DNA of 64,000 nt from Balamuthia mandrillaris (Eukaryota > Discosea > Longamoebia > Balamuthiidae). The position numbers were made by a program, and so were the translations under genes. The stretch is taken from assembly GCA_031835245.1 (NCBI GenBank), contig JAVKOQ010000062.1, positions 164,300-228,299 on the forward strand. The letters are read 5' to 3'. Below are positions 23,120-32,907 of this stretch, in pieces (the stretch's first letter is position 1; every line of letters starts with the position of its first letter). The notes under the pieces were generated by a model that was given only the letters and a program-made list of their open reading frames with translations, was not told the origin of the DNA and did not search any database.

Positions 23120-23348
23120 GCCTTCCCTTTTGACTTGTTTGTTTCGCTTTCACACCAGAACCAAATGATGAAAGTCCAGCAAACCTTGATGCAGCTGTAG
23201 GCGCTTCTTTCTCTTTTACTCCCTTTTCTTTCTGTTGCTTTTTTTTTTCTCATTTGATGAGTTTTTCAACCAGAAAATGTGGAGAGATGATCGAGAATCA
23301 TTCAACGAGAAAGTGGCCGCCACTGTAAGAAAAAGTCTTGGCTTGTAA
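22362..23348 (+). CDS. UBE2G2: Ubiquitin-conjugating enzyme E2 G2 / UBC7 type
   Basis: E2 enzyme of ER-associated degradation. Exons read [12 protein letters not shown], then [44 protein letters not shown], then [17 protein letters not shown] containing the active-site cysteine. The insert downstream of that cysteine ([15 protein letters not shown]) is the extra loop that marks the UBC7/UBE2G class. It ends with [20 protein letters not shown] and SLGL, as in UBE2G2. About 165 residues, normal length. At least six exons; the intron at 22662-22727 contains a (CA)n tract, the only non-polypyrimidine intronic repeat noted. Convergent with the oxidoreductase gene, stops 88 bases apart. Confidence 0.95.
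22672..22720. repeat. (CA)n dinucleotide microsatellite in a UBE2G2 intron
   Basis: About 22 CA units on the plus (sense) strand, close to the acceptor of the GPPGTPY exon. Confidence 0.95.
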
Positions 23349-23436
23349 CTAACGTTGTATAAAAACAAAGAACTAGTGGGTCGTTCTTTCTCTTATCAGC
23401 TGCTTTTGTTCTGTTCCGTTGTTTTTTTTTCTTTGT

Positions 23437-24795
23437 TTAAAGCTTTGCAGATTGTTGTTGGCGGTTATCATCAACCTCAACGATGAGTTTACCGAAAGTC
23501 TTTCTCTCTGCGATCTCACGCAATGCCAAAGGAAGCTGCTCCAAACGGAACGACTTGGGATAGACCACTGGCTTCAGTTTGCCTTCCACAAACATTTGCT
23601 CCAACTGTTGAAAGGCTTCTTCGACTTTGGATGGTTGCTTATATTGGTATGATCCCCAAAACACGCTGTTTAGGTTTCAGCTTTAGCTCAACAAGAACGG
23701 AAAAAGGGCAGGAGAAGAGCGGAAGAAGGAAGCAGATCATACCCAACGATAGAACAGTTTTTGAGAAGAACCCGGTTGGTGCGAATGCTTGGAATAGTTC
23801 CGCCTGCAAAACCAATCACCAACAATCCTTTTCTTCCCAGGAGACTCGATCAGCAACGAACAAGAACAACCTACAACCAAGACAGAAGACATACGTCCAC
23901 CCCAGGCAATGCATTTGGTTGAGTTATCAAAGACCTCACCACCAACGGGATCAAAGATAACGTCTGCACCATTGCTATCAGTGAGCTCTTTCACCTCGGT
24001 CACAAAGTCCTTTTCCTTGTTGTTGTAGTCAATGACGTGGTCAGCCCCAGCGGCTTTGGCGACTGCACACTTTTCAGGGCCACCAGCGGTGGCAATGACG
24101 CGAGCCCCCAGGGCTTTGCCTATTTGGATGGCGGCAATGCCCACCCCACCTGCCCCAGCGTGCACCAGCAGGGTCTCCCCTGACCGCAGGTTCGCTCTGT
24201 AGACCAATGCAGCTGGAGAGATTGAAAGCAAATGAGATATGAGGAAGCAACAGGAGAGGAGGGAACAAGAAGAAGCTGAACGCAAGAAGGACAACAGGAT
24301 AAAGTCTTACCATAGGAGGTGGGATAGGTCATAGAAAAACCAGCGGCCTGTAAGACCAAAACAAAAAAAAAAAAAACGAACAGACAACGTTAGGGCGTGT
24401 GATCAGAACAAAAACAAAGACTCGCGAGAAGCCAATAAGTGGCATACGTATTGCAGGGACATGCCACGAGGTATCGCACGGATGCTCTTGGCCGGCACGG
24501 CGATCTTTTCCGCGTAGGCACCGGTGGCAGCGATGCCATAGACCTCATCGCCCACTTTCCACTTGGTGACGCCTTCGCCCACCCTGGAGACCACACCAGA
24601 GAACTCGGTGCCGGGGATGAAAGGGAATGGCGGTCGGTACTGGTACTTGCCCTGCACCATCAAAATGTCGTAGAAGTTTGCGCCGGCATATTTCACGTCC
24701 ACCATCACCATTCCCTTTTTCAAGGGCGGTAGCGGGGCTTCCCTGACGACGAGCTCCTCCGGTTCTTGCCATCGCTCGACCACCACCGCTTTCAT
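23437..24795 (-). CDS. Zeta-crystallin type quinone oxidoreductase (MDR superfamily)
   Basis: NADPH-dependent one-electron or enone reductase of the medium-chain dehydrogenase family without catalytic zinc. From ATG 24795: MKAVVVERWQEPEELVVREA, then GANFYDILMVQGKYQYRPPF, FIPGTEFSGVVSRVGEGV and GDEVYGIAATGAYAE in exon 1. The nucleotide-binding part is LLVHAGAGGVGIAAIQIGKA, with ADVIFDPVGGEVFD. The last exon ends KTFGKLIVEVDD plus a short tail. Four or five exons. The Zn ligand set of alcohol dehydrogenases is absent, as expected. TGTCGACAAA lies 27 bases upstream of the ATG, in the likely leader or core promoter. Confidence 0.9.
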
Positions 24796-25116
24796 TCTTC
24801 TTCTCCCTTTGCTTTCTTTTCTGTCGACAAAGGAAAATTCACGGTGGAGATAAGGTAAGATCAACGATCTTATCATCGATGTTGAGATCGTTATTCTTAA
24901 TTTGGAAATTATCGGAATGTTTTATGATTTATAATTGGTGGATAGATTTACAAATGAGATCGCAAAAAGGAATGACGTCACAGTTCGATGGAATCGAGAA
25001 TCAACCGCCAAAAAAAAAAAAAATTAAAAAAACAAAAAGGAGCAGCACGGAAGAGGGACCGAGTCCGCCCCCTCAACGCACACTCGCTTGACCATCATTT
25101 CCGGTTTGGCAAACTA
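24796..25116. promoter_or_regulatory. Divergent promoter oxidoreductase / RING1
   Basis: Carries TGTCGACAAA (24822-24831) and two nested palindromes: AAGATC-AAC-GATCTT (24857-24871) and AACGATCT...AGATCGTT (24863-24892). The remaining sequence is AT-rich with no gene. Confidence 0.45.
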
Positions 25117-27089
25117 ATGGAAGGCAGGGCTTCTCTAGGTACGTTGCATTGTGCCTTGTGTTTTTTTATTTCTTGAAGAAGAACACACCAAAAATAAATA
25201 ATAAACACCATGGCCATGCACTCAAATAGGGCGTGGCAACGATGGCGGCAAGACCCCGCGGAAGAGAGCCGCCAGAGCGGGTGCTGCTGCTCCGGAAGAG
25301 GAGGAAGAGAGGGAGGCAACCACCCGAGAGAGCAAGAGGCAGAGAAGAAGCAGAGGGGGCACGGAAACGGGTGAAGCCAGCAACGGGGTAGCAACACAAA
25401 GAAGAAAAGTAGAAATGGGAAAAGAGAAGGCAGAGGCCAGAGCGAGAAAGAAAGAGGGGGAAGAAGAGGAGGAGGAGGACGAAAGAGAGGAAGAGGAGGT
25501 GGAGGGTTTGACCCTGTATGAGCTTTATAGAAGACCCATGTTGCCCATTGAGGACAGCAGCACGACCACCCTGCAAATTCGCACGCTTAACGTGGAGCTC
25601 ACCTGCCCCATTTGCTTGGGGATCATCCGCAGGACAATGACGGTCATGGAGTGCTTGCATCGGTTCTGCGCGGACTGCATTTCCAAGTGTCTTCGCCTGA
25701 GGTTTTCTTTATTTCCTCCTCCTTTCCTTTATTTTTTGTTGCCCACTTTACTTATGTGCTTTCCTTGCACCGTCACAGCAAGAAGAAGGAATGTCCTACA
25801 TGTAGAGTCCATTGCTCGTCCCGTCGTCACTTGCGTCCAGATCCAAACTTTGACAAATTGATTGCCGCCATCTACCCCAACCTGGATGAGTATGAGGCCC
25901 AGGAAGCGTCCTTCATCGAGGACATCAACAAAAGTCTAAATCGGAAAGCTCTTACTGACAGTGTCGAAAGGGGTATTAAACGCCAGGCTGCGGCGGTCAG
26001 GAGATCCTCCACGAGTGGGTCTTCGTCATCAACGCCAGTCCCATCTCCCATGAACACCAGACGTAGTCGGCGAAAGAGTTCTGCTTCTGCGGAACCAGCG
26101 TCGCCAGAACCTTTCTCTAAAAGTAGCACAACAAAACCAAGTAAGTACACTTTCATTTCTCACTATTGTTTTTTTCAAACGTTTTATCAAAAGACTTACA
26201 CTTTTAATACCCCGACTCTTTTAATAATGCACTAACCGGATCAGCGACCCCTTCTTCCACAACCATTCCTTCTCCTTCTGCCACGCCCTCTTCTCCAGCC
26301 GCCTCTTCTGTTCCCACCACAACGAAACCACCACAACCACAACAAGCACCAGCAGGAACCAGTACAGGAGAGCTTCAACATTACCACATGCCCAAGCGGA
26401 AACACCAACTAGCCACAAAACTCGCCAACAATCCAGAGGTTTGGCAAACTCCTTTCTTATGGCGTTGCTTTGTTTGGCTAACGACCTTTCAAACGGGCGG
26501 TACAGTTTATAGATTTTGTTTTATACCCACACCCAAACGAAACGCAGCTGCCTGTCTTGGACAAGAATTGTCTAAAAACGAACAAGTCTGCAACAGTACA
26601 GAAACTCACCCAATTTTTGGCTAAGCGGATTCCTCCTCTTCTTTCCTCCCACGCTGCTCCTACTTCAGGTGACAACCCGTTTTGCTTTTACTCTTGTCCT
26701 TGTTTTTTTTCTTGCTTATTTGTGCCTTTCTGATTCTTGTGTTTGTTGCAGAAGGTATGAACGGAAACGGTCACTATACACCAGAGAATCGTGAAGACAG
26801 CGAAACATTTTTGAGCAAAGTAGGCAACCATAACAACTTTCGAATCAGCATTCTTGTCCCAACAGTTAATCCTGGCAGTACTGTGGAACGAAACAAATAC
26901 GTCACACTGGAACGCAATGACACGCTTGAGTGCATTCGCAACACAGTATGAACCAATCTTGCACCTTTTTTCCAGCTTCACTTTTGTCAAGTGTCTAATG
27001 TTTATATTTGTTTTTTGTTTCTGTAGTTTTGGGATCAACCTGCCGATATGGTTCTCTATTACAGCCTTGACACCACGCCACAAGAATGA
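25117..27089 (+). CDS. RING1: RING1/RING2 homologue (PRC1 E3 ubiquitin ligase)
   Basis: Catalytic core of Polycomb repressive complex 1, which monoubiquitinates H2A. I start it at ATG 25117: the 22-base exon MEGRASL joins the exon at 25230 in phase and opens through the basic/acidic region into VELTCPICLGIIRRTMTVM, with ECLHRFCADCIS. The RING is completed in the next exon by KKKECPTCRVHCSSRR, and HLRPDPNFDKLIAAIYP follows exactly as in RING1B. An alternative start is ATG 25415. A Ser/Pro/Thr-rich linker (intron at 26142-26244) and basic MPKRKHQLATKLA lead to a C-terminal RAWUL-like ubiquitin fold: NFRISILVPTVN, KYVTLERNDTLECIRN, FWDQPADMVLYYSLD. All RING zinc ligands are present. RING plus RAWUL is the diagnostic PRC1 architecture. 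Confidence 0.92.
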
Positions 27090-27947
27090 TACATAAATTC
27101 TCTTCACCATCATATCTGTGGAGGGTTGAGAAATGCAACAAAATAATTAGAGAGAGAGAAAGCAAGAACAGAAGGGAAAAACAACAACAAAAGAAAGGAA
27201 GCCAAACGCGTTTGGGCCAAGGGAACGACTAATAGCGAGGTACTATGCTTCTATCGCTGGTAGGTCTCCTATGAACTGGAAGGCAAAGGTGACACGGTGA
27301 GTCTGTGTTTCGCAATGAAGCCAAGCGAGGGCTTGTAACCAGGTAGGGAGAACCGTTTGTCCATGGAGCAGACGCACAAAGCCCGCGTGAGCCACCTTTG
27401 AACCGCTTCGTTGGCTGAGGCCGAATCGCCTTGTCCTCGGGTGGAGAGAGTACAACGAGCTATAACAAACTGTGGTGTGGGATGTGCACGATTGCCAACC
27501 TGCCACGCTCCTCCAGCAAGAGTACTCGTCGAGGCTGTTATCACATCTGATTCTTGGCGTTGTCCAAACGAAGAATGTCAGCTGTGGAATCGACCCAGTA
27601 GGCCTTACAAAGGAATGTACGTTATTGATTCTTTCTCGCATAACACTCTTGCGTTGGTTAGCCCATCGGCAAAACTGGAGGAAAGTTCAAATGGCCAGCT
27701 TTTTGTTTTGCTGTAAGGTGAAGGATAAAGCAAAGAGCATAAGAAAAATGTTAATAGTGCAAGGTGCTGGAGGAAATAGTTTGAGTACTGTTGTGATTTG
27801 TCAGGTGCAAGCACATTCCTTCGCCAACAGCATTGTGGTTCTTCTGTTGCAGATAATGCAGATGTGGTTCTGATAGGGGTTTCTCTGGTTGTGTTCTTAT
27901 TTCCTGTGCTAAACAAAGAACAAAACAATGTAAATAAAACGAATCAG
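27090..27947. other. Unresolved coding-like region
   Basis: Both strands hold open frames with protein-like composition. Plus 27411-27716 contains ITNCGVGCARLPTCHA and GMYVIDSFSHNTLALVSPSA. Minus 27544-27269 contains TLSTRGQGDSASANEAVQRW and LCVCSMDKRFSLPGYKPSL, and minus 27750-27610 contains KTKSWPFELSSSFADGL. One minus-strand acceptor near 27717 has a good pyrimidine tract (TTTATCCTTCACCTTACAG). I cannot decide the strand or recognise a family. Confidence 0.4.
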
Positions 27948-28279
27948 CAAAAAAACACCCGCGAAGTTCATCCGTTTACAACCACTCCAAGGAGTTCTTC
28001 AAGCGATCCGGACCTTGACCCAGGTTGTTCGCCCTGCTCCGGAGCCGCTTGCACTTTTGTCCAACAAAGTGACATAAATGAAGTGGAATGGTCTAGTATG
28101 CGTTCACTCAAAATATTGGTCACCTCGAAGAGGAGAAGAATCCTCGCCGCGGGTCATACCCACGGCATGCGTCCCTTCAACCACTACAGGAGCTCACGGC
28201 TCAATTACCTGTCTACAAAAAATATGGCGATACGTATGGATGCCATTCATGCAACGGAATTGTCCAGAAACATCCCTAA
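27948..28279 (+). CDS. Putative 3' part of an unknown gene
   Basis: Two plus-strand exons, 27948-28023 and 28097-28279, join in phase 0. They give KFIRLQPLQGVLQAIRTLTQ then YAFTQNIGHLEEEKNPRRG, ending VYKKYGDTYGCHSCNGIV plus QKHP and stop. The CxxC near the end could bind metal. No family recognised and no N-terminal exon assigned. The opposite strand also has partially open frames here, so this is a tentative call. Confidence 0.3.
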
Positions 28280-28338
28280 ATTATCTGCAGGGAAGTACTG
28301 GACCTATTTTCTGCTTCACTAAACGATAAGAAGAAAAA

Positions 28339-29092
28339 ATGGCGAACAGGACGCCTCCCGAAGCAGAAGGCCTTCCTCACTTCCCGTTCTTGGAGCTGCC
28401 CAGCGAGTTGCAGTTGCACACTTTGGTCTGGCTGGCCCCGCTGGCGGTAAGGAGCACAACCAACGGCAGCAAAAACATCAACAAGGACCTGTTCCACTGC
28501 CATTTGGTATGCAAGCATTTTGCGCAGCTGTTACGCCGGGATTACTTTTGGCAAATGGTGCTGCAAACGAGCGGCGTGGTGGAGGAGGGCTTCCCCTCCC
28601 TTCCTCACGACGTCCAAACTTGGAAGGAACTCTATCAGTTGCAATGTAATGCACCTTTTCCTATTTTGCCTTTATTTTTATTTTATTTTATGCTTTTTAT
28701 TTATTTTTATTTTCATGTTTATCCTTTTTTTCTCTATTTATTTTTTTTTGTTTGTTTATTTATTTTTTGTTGTGTAAGTCATACACTTGGAAGTCGCCAA
28801 TGGCAGCGACAAGTATCTTCGTTTGGAGGACAAGAAGTTGACGGTAACGGTCACCGGAACGCACTATAACCACTTTCGCGTCTACGCTTCTCGTGATTGG
28901 CATTCTGGTTTGGGTTTCTTCTTCCATGTGGTTGATTTCTTTTGTATTTTCTATTTCTCGTTGTATTTATCCTTGTTCTCCTGCTTGTTGTTGTTGTCTT
29001 ATGTTGTTGTTGTCTTATGTTGTTGTTGTCTTATGTTGTTGTTGTTGTTGTTGTCTTATGTTGTTGTTGTTGTTGTTGTTGTTGTTGTCTTA

Positions 29093-29141
<49 letters not shown>

Positions 29142-30129
29142 CTTCTTCTTCTTCTTCTTCTTCTTCTTCTTCTTCTTCTTCTTCTTCTTCTTCTTGTTCT
29201 TCTTGTTCTTCTTCTTCTTCTTCTTCTTCTTCTTCTTCTTCTTCTTCTTGCTCTTCCTCTTCTTCTTCTTGTTCTTCTTGTTCTTGTTCTTGTTCTTGTT
29301 CTTGTTCTTGTTCTTCTTCTTCTTCTTCTTCTTCTTCTTCTTGCTTCTTCTTCTTCTTCTTCTTTTTCTTCTTCTTCTTCTTCTTCTTCTTCTTCTTCTT
29401 CTTCTTTGTTTGTTGCTGCTGTTTCTTTTTCTTTCTCATCACTTTTGCTTCTTATTTTCTCACTGGTGTATTCAGGAAAACACTACTGGGAGGCAAAGTT
29501 TAATCATATAAATGCGCAGATATTTGTAGGAGTGCTTCCAAGTAAAATTTGTAACACCTATACTGGCATTATTGGACATTCTACTTCAGAAGGTTTGTTC
29601 ACAGATGGTTTCTTTCTTGAGAAATGTTGTTTCAACTCCTTATTCCCTCACCTCTCTTATTTCGCTTCTTTTTCTACATTCTCCCTCTCTCATCGTTTGA
29701 CTTTCATATTCTTTGTTATCCAATCTTTGGTTCTTAACCCCGATATCGCACTCTTAGGGTGGAGCATAATACCCTATACAGGTGAGATCAGGGGCAATCA
29801 TGGCAAAGACAGCAAACCTCCGCTGCAGGGCTTTCAATGGTTCAAAGAAGGGGACGTGCTTGGCGTATGCCTGGATATTGATGCAGGTTTCGTTGTTTCC
29901 TGCCCTGTTGTTTGTTTTTGAGGACTCACGGACCCATTAAAAACAAACAGGAAAGCTGGATTATTGGTGCAATGGGGTCTACTTGACTGGTTTACAGAAA
30001 GAGACCATCAAACAAAACGGACCCTATCGTGCTGCCGTTAGTCTCATGAACGACAAGGAAAGCGTTACGTTCAATTTCAACGCCAGAGTGCCAGCCTCAG
30101 CCATGCAGAGAGAAGGAGGAGCTGTTTAG
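28339..30129 (+). CDS. F-box and SPRY domain protein
   Basis: Likely substrate receptor of an SCF ubiquitin ligase, comparable in architecture to FBXO45. The F-box is at the N-terminus: PFLELPSELQLHTLVWLAPL, HLVCKHFAQLLRRDYFWQMV. After two introns comes a SPRY/B30.2 domain: KHYWEAKFNHINAQIFVGVL, GWSIIPYTGEIRGNHGK, EGDVLGVCLDIDAGK and LDYWCNGVYLTGLQ, ending in FNFNARVPASAM. About six exons. The intron at roughly 28907-29474 is filled by a (TTG)n/(TTC)n microsatellite about 420 bases long. The substrate cannot be inferred. Confidence 0.88.
28985..29406. repeat. Long compound (TTG)n/(TTC)n/(TTCTTG)n microsatellite
   Basis: About 420 bases of T-rich trinucleotides inside the F-box/SPRY intron, starting with TTG blocks separated by TCTTATG and passing to TTC blocks. 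It creates spurious poly-Leu, poly-Phe and poly-Ser/Cys frames on the plus strand and poly-Gln/Glu/Lys on the minus strand. Confidence 0.95.
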
Positions 30130-30320
30130 CTAACCGTTATCGCAAAATATTCGATAGAAACAAAAAAGAAGAAAATGTTTCAACTCCTAACGATAATCCA
30201 GATATTTCGCAATATTATCGACAATTATTAATCACCAATGTATTTATCGATGTTTATGAATTAATTACAAATTTTTGTCGACAAATAATCGTGGAATTTA
30301 AAGAGAAAGAAAAAGAAAAG
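30130..30320. promoter_or_regulatory. Promoter region of the P5A ATPase gene
   Basis: Very AT-rich, with several TATCGA-type motifs (30184, 30227, 30245) and the 12-base palindrome TTTGTCGACAAA at 30274-30285, ending 35 bases before the ATG. Confidence 0.45.
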
Positions 30321-31535
30321 ATGAAACAGAAAAGTGGTTCTTCTTCTTCATCGGCCTCTTTCTCTTCCTCGGCTGGAGCGAGCCTCAGGAAAACCAAGTT
30401 GAGCCTCGCTCTCACTTACCACAAGGCCCTTTCGCCATGGTTTTGGCTCAACGTCGTCCCGTTCGTGCTGGGTTACGCGGCCGTCCTCACCGCCTACTTT
30501 CTGCACATGGATGAGGACAAGGACGCCCTCTGGCTGTTGGGCTTGCCCGTGCTGTTCGTCCTTCACGTTCTCTCCTTCTTGGCTATGCACTGGTCGGTCA
30601 ACGCTCGCTGTTTCTTTGCCTATCGAAAGGTTCGTTCGTTGATTTTCAACCATTTCAATCGCTTCCGCTACTTTTTTTTTGATGGTAAACTCTCAAAAAA
30701 AAAAGGTGTCTGATGTGAAGAAAGCGGATTTTGTGAGGGTCACTCCTCCTGCTGCGCACAAAGGACCAACCATGCTTTGTGCTCTTCATCGTCAGGTAGG
30801 AGCGCTTTTCTATCTCGCGGCTTTGCTATTCTGTTCATTGCGCTCTCTTCACGCTGACGTCTTCTTGTTCTTGTTCTTGTTCTTGTTCTTGTTCTTGTTC
30901 TTGTTCTTCTTCTTGTTCTTGTTCTTCTTGTTCTTCTTCTTGTTCTTGTTCTTCTTCTTGTTCTTGTTCTTCTTCTTCTTGCTTCTTTTCTTTCTTGCCA
31001 CTTGCTTCTTGTGTTTATGCTTTGCATGGTGGTGATTGGACAGGATGAGAGTGAGGAAGGAGAGCGGCTGTGGTTTATTTATCAGCAGCGTACTTTTGTC
31101 TTTGACCAAGGAGAAGGCCGGTTCAGGAAGCTGGATTTTCCTGTGTCGGGCCAACTGGAGGTATATCAATCCGTCAAGGGACATACCACCGCTGGTGACC
31201 TCCATCGCGCTCAACGCAAATGGCAACAGAATGAGTACTCACTCCGTTTCCTTTTGTTTGTTCTTATCGTTTGTCGTTTGACTTTGTCGCGTTGTTTAGT
31301 TCTCTTTCTTCCTTTTGTTATATGCTCTGACGTTCTTACATTATACTTCAGCTTTCAAATCCCATTACCTTCGTTTGCGGAGTTGTTCAAAGAACAAGCA
31401 CTGGCTCCTTTCTTTGTCTTTCAGGTCTTTTGCGTGTGTCTTTGGTTCTTTGATGCCTATTGGTACTTTAGCTTGTTGACGTTGGTCATGTTAGTAGTCT
31501 TTGAGTCCTCAGTGGTACAAACGGTGAGCAGAGCT

Positions 31536-31566
<31 letters not shown>

Positions 31567-32264
31567 CCCCCTCTCTCTCACTCGTTTCCTCCTCTTTTCT
31601 CACGTATTTAATTAATTATAATAGCGGATACAAAACTTGAAAGTATTGCGTGAGATGGCAGAGATGGCAAAACCCAAACAAAACATGTTTGTTTATAGGG
31701 AGGGCAAATGGACTCAAGTCTCTGCCAAAGAGCTTTTGCCTGGAGATATTTGTTCATTGGTTCGACTGAACGATGAGACCATTTGCCCATGTACTTTCAT
31801 TCCTTTCTTGATTATGTTTTTCTCTTCGTATTTGTAACGTGCCTTATTCGCTGCAGGTGATGTGCTGTTGTTGTCTGGCTCGTGTGTAGTCGATGAAGCA
31901 ATGCTCACCGGAGAAAGCACGCCACAGTTGAAGGCACACACCCTTTATCTCTCATTGCTTTTTCCACATCTCATTCTCTATGATTCTTTTCTTATGATTT
32001 AGGAAAGCATCCAGTATCGCAACGGTGACGAGAATTTCAATATCTCGAACAGTAATGACCACATACACGTCATATTTGGTGGTACTACCATAGTTCAGGC
32101 TTCTGCTGTTTCCAAAACAGAAGAAAATTATCGCCTAAGAGGTTATTTTTGCTCTCTCTCTCTCTCTCTCTCTCTTGCTCATTTGGCACTACAGCTCCTG
32201 ATGGCGGATGCATCGTTTATGTCCTTCGCACCGGTTTCTACACGAGCCAGGTACTTTCTTTTAT

Positions 32265-32305
<41 letters not shown>

Positions 32306-32865
32306 CACACTTACGACCATTGCTTTTGTATTTTCAAAAGGGCAAATTGATGCGGACAATCATGTTTTCGTCCGAGAGAGTGACGGCTAACACGTTGGAA
32401 ACCTTTTTGTTCATCGGCTGCCTTCTTTGCTTTGCTATTGCCGCTTCTGGCTATGTGCTCTACAAAGGTTTGGGTTGAATTTTAAACATCGAAAGAAAAG
32501 AAATTGAAGAGCATGTTGCACGTTTGCCAACAAAATAACAGGTTTGCAGGACGAGTCACGCAGCAGATGGAAACTCTTTTTGGAGTGTGCGCTTGTCATT
32601 ACATCGGTGGTACCCCCCGAGCTTCCTACAGAGCTCTCTTTAGCTGTCAACACCTCTCTGGTTGCCCTTCGTCGAATTGGTTAGTTCTTTTTTGACTGTT
32701 CAGCATTATATTATTCACTTTGCTCATCTTTCATTTTGATTTAGGGATATTTTGTACGGAGCCATTCCGCATTCCATTTGCTGGAAAAGTTCAGATATGT
32801 TGTTTTGATAAAACTGGAACCTTGACCAGTGATAAGCTTATCTTGGAGGGCGTTGCTGGCCTTGA

Positions 32866-32907
<42 letters not shown>

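Noticed and set aside
28942-29511. Very long poly-Leu/Phe, poly-Ser/Cys and poly-Gln/Glu open frames
   Set aside because: They are produced by the trinucleotide microsatellite; the real gene there is the F-box/SPRY gene, whose exons flank it.
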